Source of the DNA: GCA-016699835 sp964543905
GTDB taxonomy: Bacteria; Planctomycetota; Phycisphaerae; Phycisphaerales; UBA1924
Assembly (NCBI GenBank): GCA_964543905.1
Contig: CAZIZO010000015.1
Location: 12,892-76,891, forward strand
DNA: 64,000 bases
Direction of reading: 5' to 3'
Position 1 is the first letter of the stretch. Every line of letters begins with the position of its first letter. Under the pieces are notes generated by a model. The model made no database searches. It saw only the letters and a program-made list of their open reading frames with translations, and had not been told where the DNA came from. Made by a program: the position numbers and the translations under genes. This document shows, piece after piece, positions 46,001 through 53,534 of this stretch.

Positions 46001-46262
46001 GATCCTGATGACGGCACTCGCGGCGATGCTCGGGTTGGTGCCGCTCGCGCTCGCCAAGAACAAGCCGGGCAGCGAGTTGCTTGCCCCGCTCGCGATCGTC
46101 GTGCTTGGCGGACTCATCTCGTCGACGGTCCTCAATCTTTTCGTTGTCCCCGCCGGATATGCGTTGGCGTTTCGAGTCCCGCGGCCCGAAGCGAACCGAC
46201 CGGGCGTGCTCGCCCGCCTCGTGTCTCGTGCGAGATCCCAATCTCGCTCCGCCACCCCTTAG
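43023..46262 (+). CDS. Heavy-metal efflux RND pump (CusA/CzcA family)
   Basis: A 1079-residue RND transporter in the inner membrane, driven by proton flow, expelling metal ions. It has 12 membrane helices; the central TM4 motif reads 'IGELVDDAIIDVENVLRRL', with the Asp/Glu pattern of the HME family. The specific metal cannot be read from this; the TM4 motif does not match the classical Cu/Ag or Zn/Co/Cd subgroup signatures exactly. It follows the adaptor after two bases. Confidence 0.92.
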   Translation: MLAGLIAFSLRQSSLVVVLAGLLLVFAGFKVKDMPVDVFPELNAPTVVIMTEAGGLAADEVELNVTFPIETSVNGLPGARRVRSASATSLSIVWVEFDWGTDIYRARQLVSERLSGVRGSLPPNAHAEITPITSITGEIMLMALSSPDGTVSPLDLRSFAEFDLRNKLLAVPGVAQVVAIGGELPQYQINVKQDQLALYGLTISDVVEAAKGAHSTASAGYVPNWESQELPIRQMARVTSEEDIKNTLVRYHKGAAITIGQVADVQLGPAPKRGTAADRAMPAVVISVQKTPGTNTLNMTKAIDQVLDQVEKTIPKGMVLNRDPFRAARFIERSVNNVVRVLIEASVIVAVILILFLLNVRATIVTLTALPLSLAVAVLILWAWGLSINVMTLGGLAVAIGELVDDAIIDVENVLRRLKDNAALNASARKPLVEVIYTASNEIRSSVVFATVIICMVFVPLLFLQGLEGRFFQPLGIAYIVSIMASLVVALTVTPALCKWLFGGVYANSAASRRAHHDGGLVRWLKRRYEPALRVSLRHRGLVLAGAGTLTAAALLLVSTFGTSFLPAFKEGTFTVFLLAPPGTSLIESNRLAAGVESQFASIEGVQSVTRRTGRAERDEHAEPVSSSEIEVTMMPGVDQDSVRDQIDRIIANIPGITTMVGQPIEHRLSHVLSGTPAAIAINVYGDDLNVLRSLAKEIEAAIKSVPGTRDVAANREVMITSLPIRYRPQDLVAVGLTPASAAQQVQQALYGETVAEVNRGVRRYEMVVRLAESERERIDQIMDLQLRGAGGAIVRLREVADIGPEKTSNLIARENAQRKAVISTNVADGYNLGQLVAQVRAKVDPIVQRAGYAVHYGGQFEAQQSASRTILVMGAGVAVLMFLLLHLSTGKTRVALLVMLNLPLALIGGIVAIFVTESPSLIGNALSLVGLSAHRYTAPVISIASMVGFVTLFGIAVRNGILLVNHYDHLRERENTSMADAIMQGSLERLVPILMTALAAMLGLVPLALAKNKPGSELLAPLAIVVLGGLISSTVLNLFVVPAGYALAFRVPRPEANRPGVLARLVSRARSQSRSATP

Positions 46263-46278
46263 AACAGGAGACTCTTCG

Positions 46279-46815
46279 ATGTCGTCGTTTCGATTGTTTG
46301 CTCATGTGTCCGTCGTTTCCTTCGTCTTCATCGCCGTCCAGTTTAGCGGCTGCGAGAAAAAGCCTGAGCCGACCAAGCCCGCGGCGAGTGCACAAGCAAA
46401 GCCCGACGATCACGCCCACGGCGTGGGCGACGGGCATGAGCATGCGGCTCCATCCTCCGGCAGTCCCTCAGAGTCGCACGGTGGTGACGCGCACGGCCCC
46501 ACCACAGACCTCGGTGACCAAACCGCCGACGGATTCGGGATCAAGGCTTCACGCGACGGGGGCGTGACGCCCGGCAAGGACGCGCCGGTGGACGTTTGGG
46601 TGACCTCCGGTTCCGCCAAAGTTGCCGCCGTGCGATTCTGGATCGGTACGCGGGACGCCAAGGGATCCGTGCGGGCCAAGGCCGAACTGGAGAAGGACAA
46701 CTGGCACACCCATGTCGAGGTCCCGAATCCGCTTCCACCCGATAGCATGCTGTGGGTCGAGGTCGAATCGGAGGGGGGCAAGAAGACCGTCGTGGGCTTC
46801 GATCTCAAGTTGTGA
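46279..46815 (+). CDS. His-rich lipoprotein of the metal-efflux operon
   Basis: A 178-residue lipoprotein (lipobox 'FSGCEKK') with a His/Asp/Gly-rich linker ('DDHAHGVGDGHEHAAP', residues about 40-75) and a C-terminal beta domain ('AKVAAVRFWIGTRDAKGSV'). It is 16 bases from the pump stop, with AGGAGACTCTTCG before ATG 46279. Probably a periplasmic metal-binding accessory. Confidence 0.85.
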   Translation: MSSFRLFAHVSVVSFVFIAVQFSGCEKKPEPTKPAASAQAKPDDHAHGVGDGHEHAAPSSGSPSESHGGDAHGPTTDLGDQTADGFGIKASRDGGVTPGKDAPVDVWVTSGSAKVAAVRFWIGTRDAKGSVRAKAELEKDNWHTHVEVPNPLPPDSMLWVEVESEGGKKTVVGFDLKL

Positions 46816-47016
46816 CGAGGTGCCCTGCGTCTCCTACCCATTCCAGCCTCCATGAGGCACGGACTATCGAAGCCGGCCGTCACGCCGAATGGGATCGCAT
46901 GTGGCGGCCAGGCCCGTCCCGAGCACCAGCCCGCGGCGATGCCACGGTGGGACGCCAGGCCATCGAGTCGGGAACAAAATGGCCTGCGGAGAAACGACCG
47001 CTCTGCGAGGAGCCGG
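46816..47016. other. Convergent intergenic region
   Basis: These 201 bases separate the lipoprotein stop from the convergent gene's stop. No strong hairpin with a T-run was seen and no coding frame is convincing. Confidence 0.4.
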
Positions 47017-47958
47017 TCAGACGTAGCCAAGCCGGCGCAAGTCGTCGATCGGCTCATCGAAACTGCAACTCCCGAAGGAGAGCGCGAAGGTTTCGCGGAC
47101 TCGGGCGATGTCCGTCACGGTGAGCAGTTCACCCTTCCACCCGATCACTTCTTCGGCAATCTTGAAGTCCGCCGGGTCTTCCCCGCGCAAGATGGCCTTG
47201 GTGCAGTCGATGTCGCAACGTGTGCAGCGACAGAGTGCGGCGGCGAGAAAGAGATTCAGGAATCCGTGCATCGTGTGGCACGCCGAGTCTTTCTCGTAGG
47301 TCAGGCGATAACTCCCACGCACGGGATGGTGCAGCCCCGCGGTCGCCTTGAATGGGACGTCCGCCGACGAACAGGCATGCAGGAACGAAGCCACCTCGTC
47401 GCTCGTCGGAAATGCATTGCCCACCACGCCGCCTGTTCGAATCTTGGCGGCGGCTTGTTCACCGGCCAAGGCCGCCACGAAGCCACGGCAATCCGTGGTC
47501 ACGGGAAACTCAAACGCCGGGAAGAGGTCCTCGGGAATCTCGTCGAGCGCGCGATCGATCTGCTGCACGTCCGTCACTTTCAACTCGATCATGTCGATGC
47601 GGGCAAGTCCATGGCGCTCGTCGGCGTGCCTGGCGTTGAAGGCGTCGATTCGGTCGAGGTCGCTCGCCAGCGTGCCGTCGATCAGCGCGGAAATCGACCA
47701 CGGGCCGGCGGCGTCGGCCTGCTCGCGATACCCGCTGCGGGCAAAGGTGCCCGGAAAGAGCGGCGACGCGTCCTTCTCGAACTCGTCCAGGCGTGAAACG
47801 GGGCAGATGAACCGAGCGAGCATCCACTCGTGATCGCCGATCCGGGCACGGTTATACATCTCGACCGCGGCGGACATGCCCAACTTCGCGGGCGGGAAGA
47901 GCCCGGCGTAGTCGATGATCTCGGTGAGCAACGTGCGGAGGCTTCGCGTCGGGCCCAT
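47017..47958 (-). CDS. Conserved hypothetical protein
   Basis: A 313-residue cytoplasmic protein of unknown function. It starts 'TLLTEIIDYAGLFPPAKLGM', and holds 'KATAGLHHPVRG' and the Cys cluster 'CRCTRCDIDC' near residue 245. The His-pair and Cys cluster suggest a metal site. Composition and codon use match the surroundings. It is followed by a GT87-like gene on the same strand (upstream in its direction, 21 bases). Confidence 0.8.
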   Translation of the reverse strand: MGPTRSLRTLLTEIIDYAGLFPPAKLGMSAAVEMYNRARIGDHEWMLARFICPVSRLDEFEKDASPLFPGTFARSGYREQADAAGPWSISALIDGTLASDLDRIDAFNARHADERHGLARIDMIELKVTDVQQIDRALDEIPEDLFPAFEFPVTTDCRGFVAALAGEQAAAKIRTGGVVGNAFPTSDEVASFLHACSSADVPFKATAGLHHPVRGSYRLTYEKDSACHTMHGFLNLFLAAALCRCTRCDIDCTKAILRGEDPADFKIAEEVIGWKGELLTVTDIARVRETFALSFGSCSFDEPIDDLRRLGYV

Positions 47959-47979
47959 GAAAAAGGATAGCGCACGCGT

Positions 47980-49311
47980 TCACATCCCGCGTGGTGCGGG
48001 CGAGAGCCGCTGCTCGCTCGCGATCGCCCTCGATTCCCGCAGCCCCGACGCGAGGAAGATGAGGAACATCGCCGTGAGGGCCCAACTGGCACCCCCGATC
48101 CAGCGCCACGCGTGGAGCGCCGCCGAGTTGCCGCCGCCCGGGGGGAGCGTCAGGGCCAGCAGCAGCACCGCAAGCCCCAGCACGATCGGGAGCCTCGCGG
48201 TCCCCGGGCGGGCCCGGAGCACCAGTTGAGCCGCGGCGACAAAGACGGGGAACAGCAGGATCATGTGGCGTGCGGTGGTCTGCGGGCTGAACAGCAAGGC
48301 CGCCGTGATGAGCCCGCACCACTCCAGCAGCACGATGGTCGATCGTGCGGGCACGCGATCGTCGTCGGTGAACAGGCGGCCGCGGAAGAGCGGCTGCCGA
48401 TGTGCCGCATACAAAGACCAGGCCACGACCAGGATCGCGATCGCGAGCACGCAGACCATCACGGGCATCACCCACGGCCCCATCTCCATCGCGTCCGCAA
48501 CTCGGGCCCCGACGCTCGGGAAACTCACGCTGCGGATCCATTGGATCGGGTAGATGTTCGCGGCGACGCTCGCCGCTCCCTCCGCCGTCTGCCCCTGTGC
48601 CATCCGGTCCATGCCTTGGAATGCCGATTGAAGGTACGAGAGATTGGTCTCCCACCCGAAATACAGCGAAGGCAGGAACGCGAAAAACGCGATCGACGCG
48701 AGCATGGAGCCCGCCATCTTCCACCGCCCGCGCACGATGAGGTACGGCAAAAAGATCAACGCGAGGTACTTGATGTGGAACGCAAACCCCAGCACCGCGC
48801 CCGCGGCCCACGGTCTTCGCTCCATCCAGCGCAGCCCCAGCACAAACGGGATGATGAGCAAGAAGTCGCACTGCCCCAGTTGTAGTTCCGCGACGATCTT
48901 GTCGGCGAGCAGGAGCCACGTCAGCGCCGCGACCGCCAGCCCGCCGTTTGGTTCGACGGGAAGCGAGAATCGCCGGCGCGTCTCTCCGGCGGCCAGAAAC
49001 GTCGCCACGATCATCAGCCCAATAGTCCCGAGTTTCCAAACCAGTGCCGCGGCGTTCGCGGGCAGGTGCGCGAGCGGCACCAGCAGCATCGCGAGGAGTG
49101 GGGGATAGATGTAGCCGCCCCGACGAACATCCATGCCGTACAGGTTGCGTCCGTCCTTCGCGGCGACGGCCGCCTCATAGAAGCAGAAGAAATCGGACGC
49201 CTTGCCCTTGATCGCGGTTGTGACGGCGATCACGGTGAAGACCACGAGCAACCCGCCGAGGATCGCCCACAGCATCGTCCTCCAGGAAAGCGGGATGGTG
49301 AGGCGCGTCAT
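47980..49311 (-). CDS. GT87 (DUF2029)-type polyprenol-linked glycosyltransferase-like membrane protein
   Basis: A 443-residue polytopic membrane protein, about 11 helices. The conserved 'DFFCFYEAAVAAKDGRNLYG' and 'YIYPPLLAMLLVPLA' match DUF2029/GT87 family proteins, which use polyprenol-phosphate sugars; the Asp in the first motif is the presumed catalytic residue. Acceptor unknown. Confidence 0.85.
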   Translation of the reverse strand: MTRLTIPLSWRTMLWAILGGLLVVFTVIAVTTAIKGKASDFFCFYEAAVAAKDGRNLYGMDVRRGGYIYPPLLAMLLVPLAHLPANAAALVWKLGTIGLMIVATFLAAGETRRRFSLPVEPNGGLAVAALTWLLLADKIVAELQLGQCDFLLIIPFVLGLRWMERRPWAAGAVLGFAFHIKYLALIFLPYLIVRGRWKMAGSMLASIAFFAFLPSLYFGWETNLSYLQSAFQGMDRMAQGQTAEGAASVAANIYPIQWIRSVSFPSVGARVADAMEMGPWVMPVMVCVLAIAILVVAWSLYAAHRQPLFRGRLFTDDDRVPARSTIVLLEWCGLITAALLFSPQTTARHMILLFPVFVAAAQLVLRARPGTARLPIVLGLAVLLLALTLPPGGGNSAALHAWRWIGGASWALTAMFLIFLASGLRESRAIASEQRLSPAPRGM

Positions 49312-49326
49312 GCTCGGGGTCGCGCG

Positions 49327-49890
49327 TTACATCGGCTTCTTGCTGATCGTCACGTCGTACACATGCAGGAGTTTCTCCTTGTCGAAGACCATCTCCTGTC
49401 GGCTTCGACCCACGATGTCGTACTCGGTCGTGAGTTCGATCGCGTCCACAGGGCACGCTTCCTCGCACATCCCGCAGTAGATGCAGCGCAGTTCGTCGAT
49501 CTCGAACTTGGCCGGATATTTCTCCCGATCATCCCACGGCGCCTCGGCGGCCTCGATGTGGATGCATCGCGCGGGGCAGATCGTCGGGCACATCATGCAC
49601 GCCACGCATTTCACACGCCCCTGCTCGTCGCGATTCAGGCGATGCACCCCACGGAAGTTGCCGGCGTGCAACCCGCCCTCCAAGACCGGCAGGTCCTCTC
49701 GACGTTCCTCCGGATACTGCATCGTCCGGCTGAGTTTCTGCTGTCCCGGGAACTTGCTCGCGCCGAAAGAATGAAAGAAGTGACGCAGCGTCGTCCCAAA
49801 GCCCTTGATGATCTCGGGCAGGTAGATGCTCTCCATCGCGTTGAGGGGTGCGGGGCGGATGTGGATGACGTCTTCTTCTCGGATCGCCAT
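49327..49890 (-). CDS. nuoI: NuoI-like 2x[4Fe-4S] ferredoxin (NADH-quinone oxidoreductase chain I)
   Basis: A 187-residue protein with two [4Fe-4S] motifs, 'CVACMMCPTICPARC' and 'CIYCGMCEEACPVDA', and the NuoI N-terminus 'IYLPEIIKGFGTTLRHFF'. NuoI carries clusters N6a/N6b in complex I. No other nuo gene lies nearby, so this may be a lone subunit or serve another complex. ATG 49890 is chosen from homology; the frame runs further to 50007. Confidence 0.87.
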   Translation of the reverse strand: MAIREEDVIHIRPAPLNAMESIYLPEIIKGFGTTLRHFFHSFGASKFPGQQKLSRTMQYPEERREDLPVLEGGLHAGNFRGVHRLNRDEQGRVKCVACMMCPTICPARCIHIEAAEAPWDDREKYPAKFEIDELRCIYCGMCEEACPVDAIELTTEYDIVGRSRQEMVFDKEKLLHVYDVTISKKPM

Positions 49891-50023
49891 GGGGTGGAGT
49901 ATACGTCCGCGAACATCCGGAGTTGGCAAGAAAGACTGGGCAGGGAGCGCCGACCACGCCGATTTCACTTCGCGATGGCTCCGACCGGCCTCGCGCGGCC
50001 CGTTCATTTGCTAGGATTCACGC

Positions 50024-50956
50024 ATGCCTCCAGGGCGCACGCATCGACCGCTCTTCGATCTCATGCAGGGCGGCACCTCGACGCCTCGGCCGCCGACCAG
50101 CACGCCGAGCAAACCCACCGTTCGCGTTGAACTCAAGCCTCGTTCCGAAGTCGGCTCCGCCCCCCTTGAGCCCGTTCGGACCCAGCCCGCGCCGCCCGTT
50201 CGCGTGGACGGCGTTCGCTCGGGCCCGCTCGCCTCGCTCTTGGGTGATGCCACTGTCCGTGTGCCCATCAATGCGCTGTACTTTGGCGTGGCCGCCGTCA
50301 TCGCGCTGGGCGTGGGTGTCCTCGTGTTTGGGGTCAAGTGGGGGCGTGCGCAGGCGGAGGCGGAGTTCGAACAGTTCAAACTGGCGGAATCACCCGTGGC
50401 CAAGGAGCCGCTATCCCAGCCGCCCTTGGGCTCGGTCTTCACGCCGAGCACCGCGACCTCATCCCCAAGCACGGCACCGGCCCCATCATCCAGACCCGCA
50501 GACGCCGCCTCCAGCCGATCCGGCAAGCCGCCCGAGAGGCCCATGGCGCCACCCGCCGCGACCCCCGGCGGGCGTCCATTCTCGGGCCCACCGATCATTA
50601 CAGCCAAGGGGCTGCTCTACGGCGACCCTCGCCAGAGTGGGCTGAACTATCTCCACCTCGCCACCCTACAGCGGGCCGACGCGGAAGCCGCCGTGGCGTT
50701 TCTTACTGCCAATGGTCAGGAAGCGATCGGGGTGCCCGTGGACGCGGGCGGTGGGAGCGCCAATAATCCCAACCCCACAGGGAAGTACGTGGTCGTGGCC
50801 CTCCCCGGCATCACCGGTGAGCAGTGGTCGAAAAAAATGACTGCTCGGACCAACCTGGAGGGGCAGACCGCTCGCCTTGGGCAGGTCTGGCAGCGTGACC
50901 ACAAGGGCTCCTCCAACTTCGCCAAGCCCGAATGGCGATTGTTCAAGGGTCCGTAA
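50024..50956 (+). CDS. Membrane-anchored SPOR-like protein
   Basis: A 310-residue protein: a Pro/Thr-rich cytoplasmic N-terminus (1-80), one membrane helix (about 83-106, 'YFGVAAVIALGVGVLVFGV'), a Ser/Pro/Ala-rich linker, then a globular C-terminal domain (about 195-310) with 'GLNYLHLATLQRADAEAAVA' and 'GKYVVVALPGITGEQW'. The layout matches SPOR-domain cell-division proteins, but I cannot prove the fold. It is divergent to nuoI. Confidence 0.7.
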   Translation: MPPGRTHRPLFDLMQGGTSTPRPPTSTPSKPTVRVELKPRSEVGSAPLEPVRTQPAPPVRVDGVRSGPLASLLGDATVRVPINALYFGVAAVIALGVGVLVFGVKWGRAQAEAEFEQFKLAESPVAKEPLSQPPLGSVFTPSTATSSPSTAPAPSSRPADAASSRSGKPPERPMAPPAATPGGRPFSGPPIITAKGLLYGDPRQSGLNYLHLATLQRADAEAAVAFLTANGQEAIGVPVDAGGGSANNPNPTGKYVVVALPGITGEQWSKKMTARTNLEGQTARLGQVWQRDHKGSSNFAKPEWRLFKGP

Positions 50957-50997
50957 AGTAGTGGTGGACTTTGTTCGGGTGGAAGTGAGCACGTTCC

Positions 50998-51156
50998 ATG
51001 AGCCTTGATGCATCCCTCCGAGTGGCCCAGAGCCTTGCCGGCAAGCGCAGCGTCATGACCCGCGCCGAGCGCATCGGCAAACTCATCGCCGACAAGAAGT
51101 TCGACCCCAAGAAGGACAAAGCGCTCGGGCTCGCCAAGACGCTTGTCGGAAAGTAA
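50998..51156 (+). CDS. Small basic protein (planctomycete/verrucomicrobial TIGR04137-like)
   Basis: A 52-residue basic protein, 'MSLDASLRVAQSLAGKRSV' then 'MTRAERIGKLIADKKFDPKK'. It matches the small basic protein family of Chlamydiae/Verrucomicrobia/Planctomycetes ('MSxxxSLxxxxxxxxxRNVLTRxERI' pattern) as I remember it. Function is not established; it is highly basic and probably binds nucleic acid or the ribosome. It begins 41 bases after the SPOR-like gene and supports the taxonomic placement. Confidence 0.85.
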   Translation: MSLDASLRVAQSLAGKRSVMTRAERIGKLIADKKFDPKKDKALGLAKTLVGK

Positions 51157-51297
51157 ACCGGGTCCGAAGCCTCGGCCAGGGGCTTCCTCTCCGCAGCCAT
51201 CTTTCGCTCGGTGGATGCAAAGGCGCGGTTCGCCCGCGCCGTTTTCGTTTTTGCTTCGTACCCTTCGAAACCCATCCGCACTCCTGTGAGGTTCACC

Positions 51298-52596
51298 ATG
51301 CCCGGAACCGGATTTGACCGCTATCAACGCTTCTACACCTCCGCGCCCGCCCTTGTCGTCGAATGGCACGATGACCAGACCTCCGCACGCGGTTGGCTCG
51401 CGATGAACTCCCTTCGCGGCGGCGCCGCCGGCGGGGGCACCCGCATGCGCGTCGGCGGGAACAAGCAAGAGGCCGTTTTTCTCGCCAAGACGATGGAAGT
51501 GAAGTTCCGCGTAGCCGGGCCCGACATCGGCGGTGGAAAATCAGTCATCGACTTCGACGCCCATGCCGCGCCCGACGTCAAGGCCGGCGTCCTCCGCCGA
51601 TGGTACAAGCACGTCGGGCCGTACCTGAAGGCCTGCTACGGCACGGGTGGCGATGTCGGCGTCGACGAAGTCTCCGAAGCCACCAAATACATCGAGGAAG
51701 AAGTCGGGAACAAGCACCCGCAGGAGGGGATTGCCCGCGGTCACATTGGCTATCAGAACGACGGGGAGGGCCCCGGACCCAAGATCGATCGCCTTCGCCA
51801 CGGCGTTGAGGCACGCGTGGTCCTGCCCGACTTGCCCGGGCCCAAGGACGAGGTGCGCCAAGGCCACTGGACCGCCGCCGACGTGACCACCGGGTACGGC
51901 GTGGTTCGCGCAATCGAGCGTTTCTACCACAACCGCGGCATGAAACTCGCCGGGCAGCGAGCCATCATCGAGGGGTTCGGGGCCGTGGGCGCCTTTGCCG
52001 CGTACTACCTCGACAAACTCGGCGTGCGCCTCGTCGCGACCAACACGCGCGGGCCCGGCGGTCAGTTCCGCGTCGCGGCCGACGAGAACGGGCTGGACGT
52101 CAAGTCGCTCATTCAAGCCCGCGACGGCACGCATCTTCCCGCCCCGGGTCGAGATCGCCCCTTCATCACCGAGGGCACCACCACCGAGGAACTCTTCAGC
52201 CACAACGCCGAGATCTTCATTCCCGCCGCCGCCAGCCACACGATCACCCTCCAGCGCGTGAAGCAGTTGCAGGCGTGCGGCGTCAAGGTCCTCTCCTGCG
52301 GCGCGAACAACCCCTTCTACGCGGATCAGAAGAAACCCACGCTCGGCGAGTGGGTGAGCGACATGCTCGCCGTCCAGCGCGAGGCCGATCAGCACTTCGC
52401 GATCATCCCCGACTTTATCGCCAACTGCGGCATGGCACGCACGTTCGCGTACCTGATGAACAAGGGCGGGAAGCCCGAGGCGAGCGCGATCCTGAGCGAC
52501 ATCGGCGAGCGGATCGACCAGAGCGTCGATCGCCTGCTGAGTGGGCATGAGTCGCCCGTCGGGCTGCTGGATCGCGGGTACGAGGTCTTTGTGTGA
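51298..52596 (+). CDS. Glu/Leu/Phe/Val dehydrogenase family enzyme
   Basis: A 432-residue NAD(P)-dependent amino-acid dehydrogenase. The N-terminal domain has 'LRGGAAGGGTRMR' and catalytic Lys in 'GPDIGGGKSVIDFDA'; the Rossmann domain has 'RAIIEGFGAVGAFAAYYL' and 'IPAAASHTI'. The N-terminus ('ALVVEWHDDQTSARGWLAMN') is closer to leucine/valine dehydrogenases than to glutamate dehydrogenase, but substrate is not certain. ATG 51298 follows GTGAGGTTCACC. Confidence 0.9.
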   Translation: MPGTGFDRYQRFYTSAPALVVEWHDDQTSARGWLAMNSLRGGAAGGGTRMRVGGNKQEAVFLAKTMEVKFRVAGPDIGGGKSVIDFDAHAAPDVKAGVLRRWYKHVGPYLKACYGTGGDVGVDEVSEATKYIEEEVGNKHPQEGIARGHIGYQNDGEGPGPKIDRLRHGVEARVVLPDLPGPKDEVRQGHWTAADVTTGYGVVRAIERFYHNRGMKLAGQRAIIEGFGAVGAFAAYYLDKLGVRLVATNTRGPGGQFRVAADENGLDVKSLIQARDGTHLPAPGRDRPFITEGTTTEELFSHNAEIFIPAAASHTITLQRVKQLQACGVKVLSCGANNPFYADQKKPTLGEWVSDMLAVQREADQHFAIIPDFIANCGMARTFAYLMNKGGKPEASAILSDIGERIDQSVDRLLSGHESPVGLLDRGYEVFV

Positions 52597-52631
52597 CCGT
52601 TCGATCCGGGCGGGCCCAAATCGAGGTTGGA

Positions 52632-53489
52632 TCACCCGCGGAAGAACTTCGCGAACGAGCGGATCGTCACCGCACGCCCCATGGCGGCGATGGATTCGGT
52701 GAGCGGGATCCCCTTCGGGCACACCTTCACACAGTTCTGTGCATTTCCGCAATCGTCGATGCCCCCGGGGCCCATGAGGGCGTCCAGGCGTTCGTCCTTC
52801 ATGACCTTGCCCGTCGCGTGCTCGTTGAAGTAGCGGGCCTGGCTGATCGCGTGCGCGCCGATGAACGACGTGTCCCAGTTGCCCGGGTCGCCCTCGATCT
52901 GGAACTGCGGGCAGGCTTCGAGGCAGCAGCCGCACGACATGCACTCGGACAGTTTGTACCGCATTTCCTGCTGCTGGGGGGTCTCCTTTGGCCCCGCGCC
53001 GAGGAAGTACGTGCCGTCGATGGGAACCCAGGCCTTGATGCGCTTGAGGTTGTGGAACAGGCGTGAACGATCGACCCAAAGGTCGCGGACGACCGGGAAC
53101 TTGCTCATGGGTTCGAGCGTGATCACGTCGCCTTCGTTGGGCGCGTAGTCATCGACCAGGCACGAGCAGGATTGTCGCACCTTGCCGTTGATGACCATCG
53201 TGCACGCGCCGCAGACCTCCTCGAGACATCCGGCATCCCACGCGACGGGGGTCGTGCGTTCACCCGTGGTCGTCACCGGGTTGGCGGCGATCCACTGCAG
53301 GCACGAGATCACGTTCGCGTTCTTCGCCACGGGAACCTTGAAATCCTGCCACCGCTCGGGCTTGCCCGGTCCTTCGCAGCGGAGGATGCGGAAGATGACG
53401 TTCCGCCCGGGCTTTGCCGACTTGCGATTGGCAAGTCGCTGGGCGGCCTCGCGGGCTTGGACGGTGCTGGTGTCAAGGGTGGTGCTCAT
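52632..53489 (-). CDS. sdhB: Succinate dehydrogenase / fumarate reductase iron-sulfur subunit
   Basis: A 285-residue protein with three cluster motifs: [2Fe-2S] 'CLEEVCGAC...C', [4Fe-4S] 'CMSCGCCLEACP' and [3Fe-4S] 'CGNAQNCVKVCPKGIP'. It passes electrons from SdhA to quinone in complex II. It is the last gene of the sdhC-sdhA-sdhB unit, 45 bases after sdhA. Confidence 0.95.
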   Translation of the reverse strand: MSTTLDTSTVQAREAAQRLANRKSAKPGRNVIFRILRCEGPGKPERWQDFKVPVAKNANVISCLQWIAANPVTTTGERTTPVAWDAGCLEEVCGACTMVINGKVRQSCSCLVDDYAPNEGDVITLEPMSKFPVVRDLWVDRSRLFHNLKRIKAWVPIDGTYFLGAGPKETPQQQEMRYKLSECMSCGCCLEACPQFQIEGDPGNWDTSFIGAHAISQARYFNEHATGKVMKDERLDALMGPGGIDDCGNAQNCVKVCPKGIPLTESIAAMGRAVTIRSFAKFFRG

Positions 53490-53534
53490 GTGGTCAATGT
53501 CCGGTCGTGGTCCTGTCGTGCGGCGGGTGACGTG

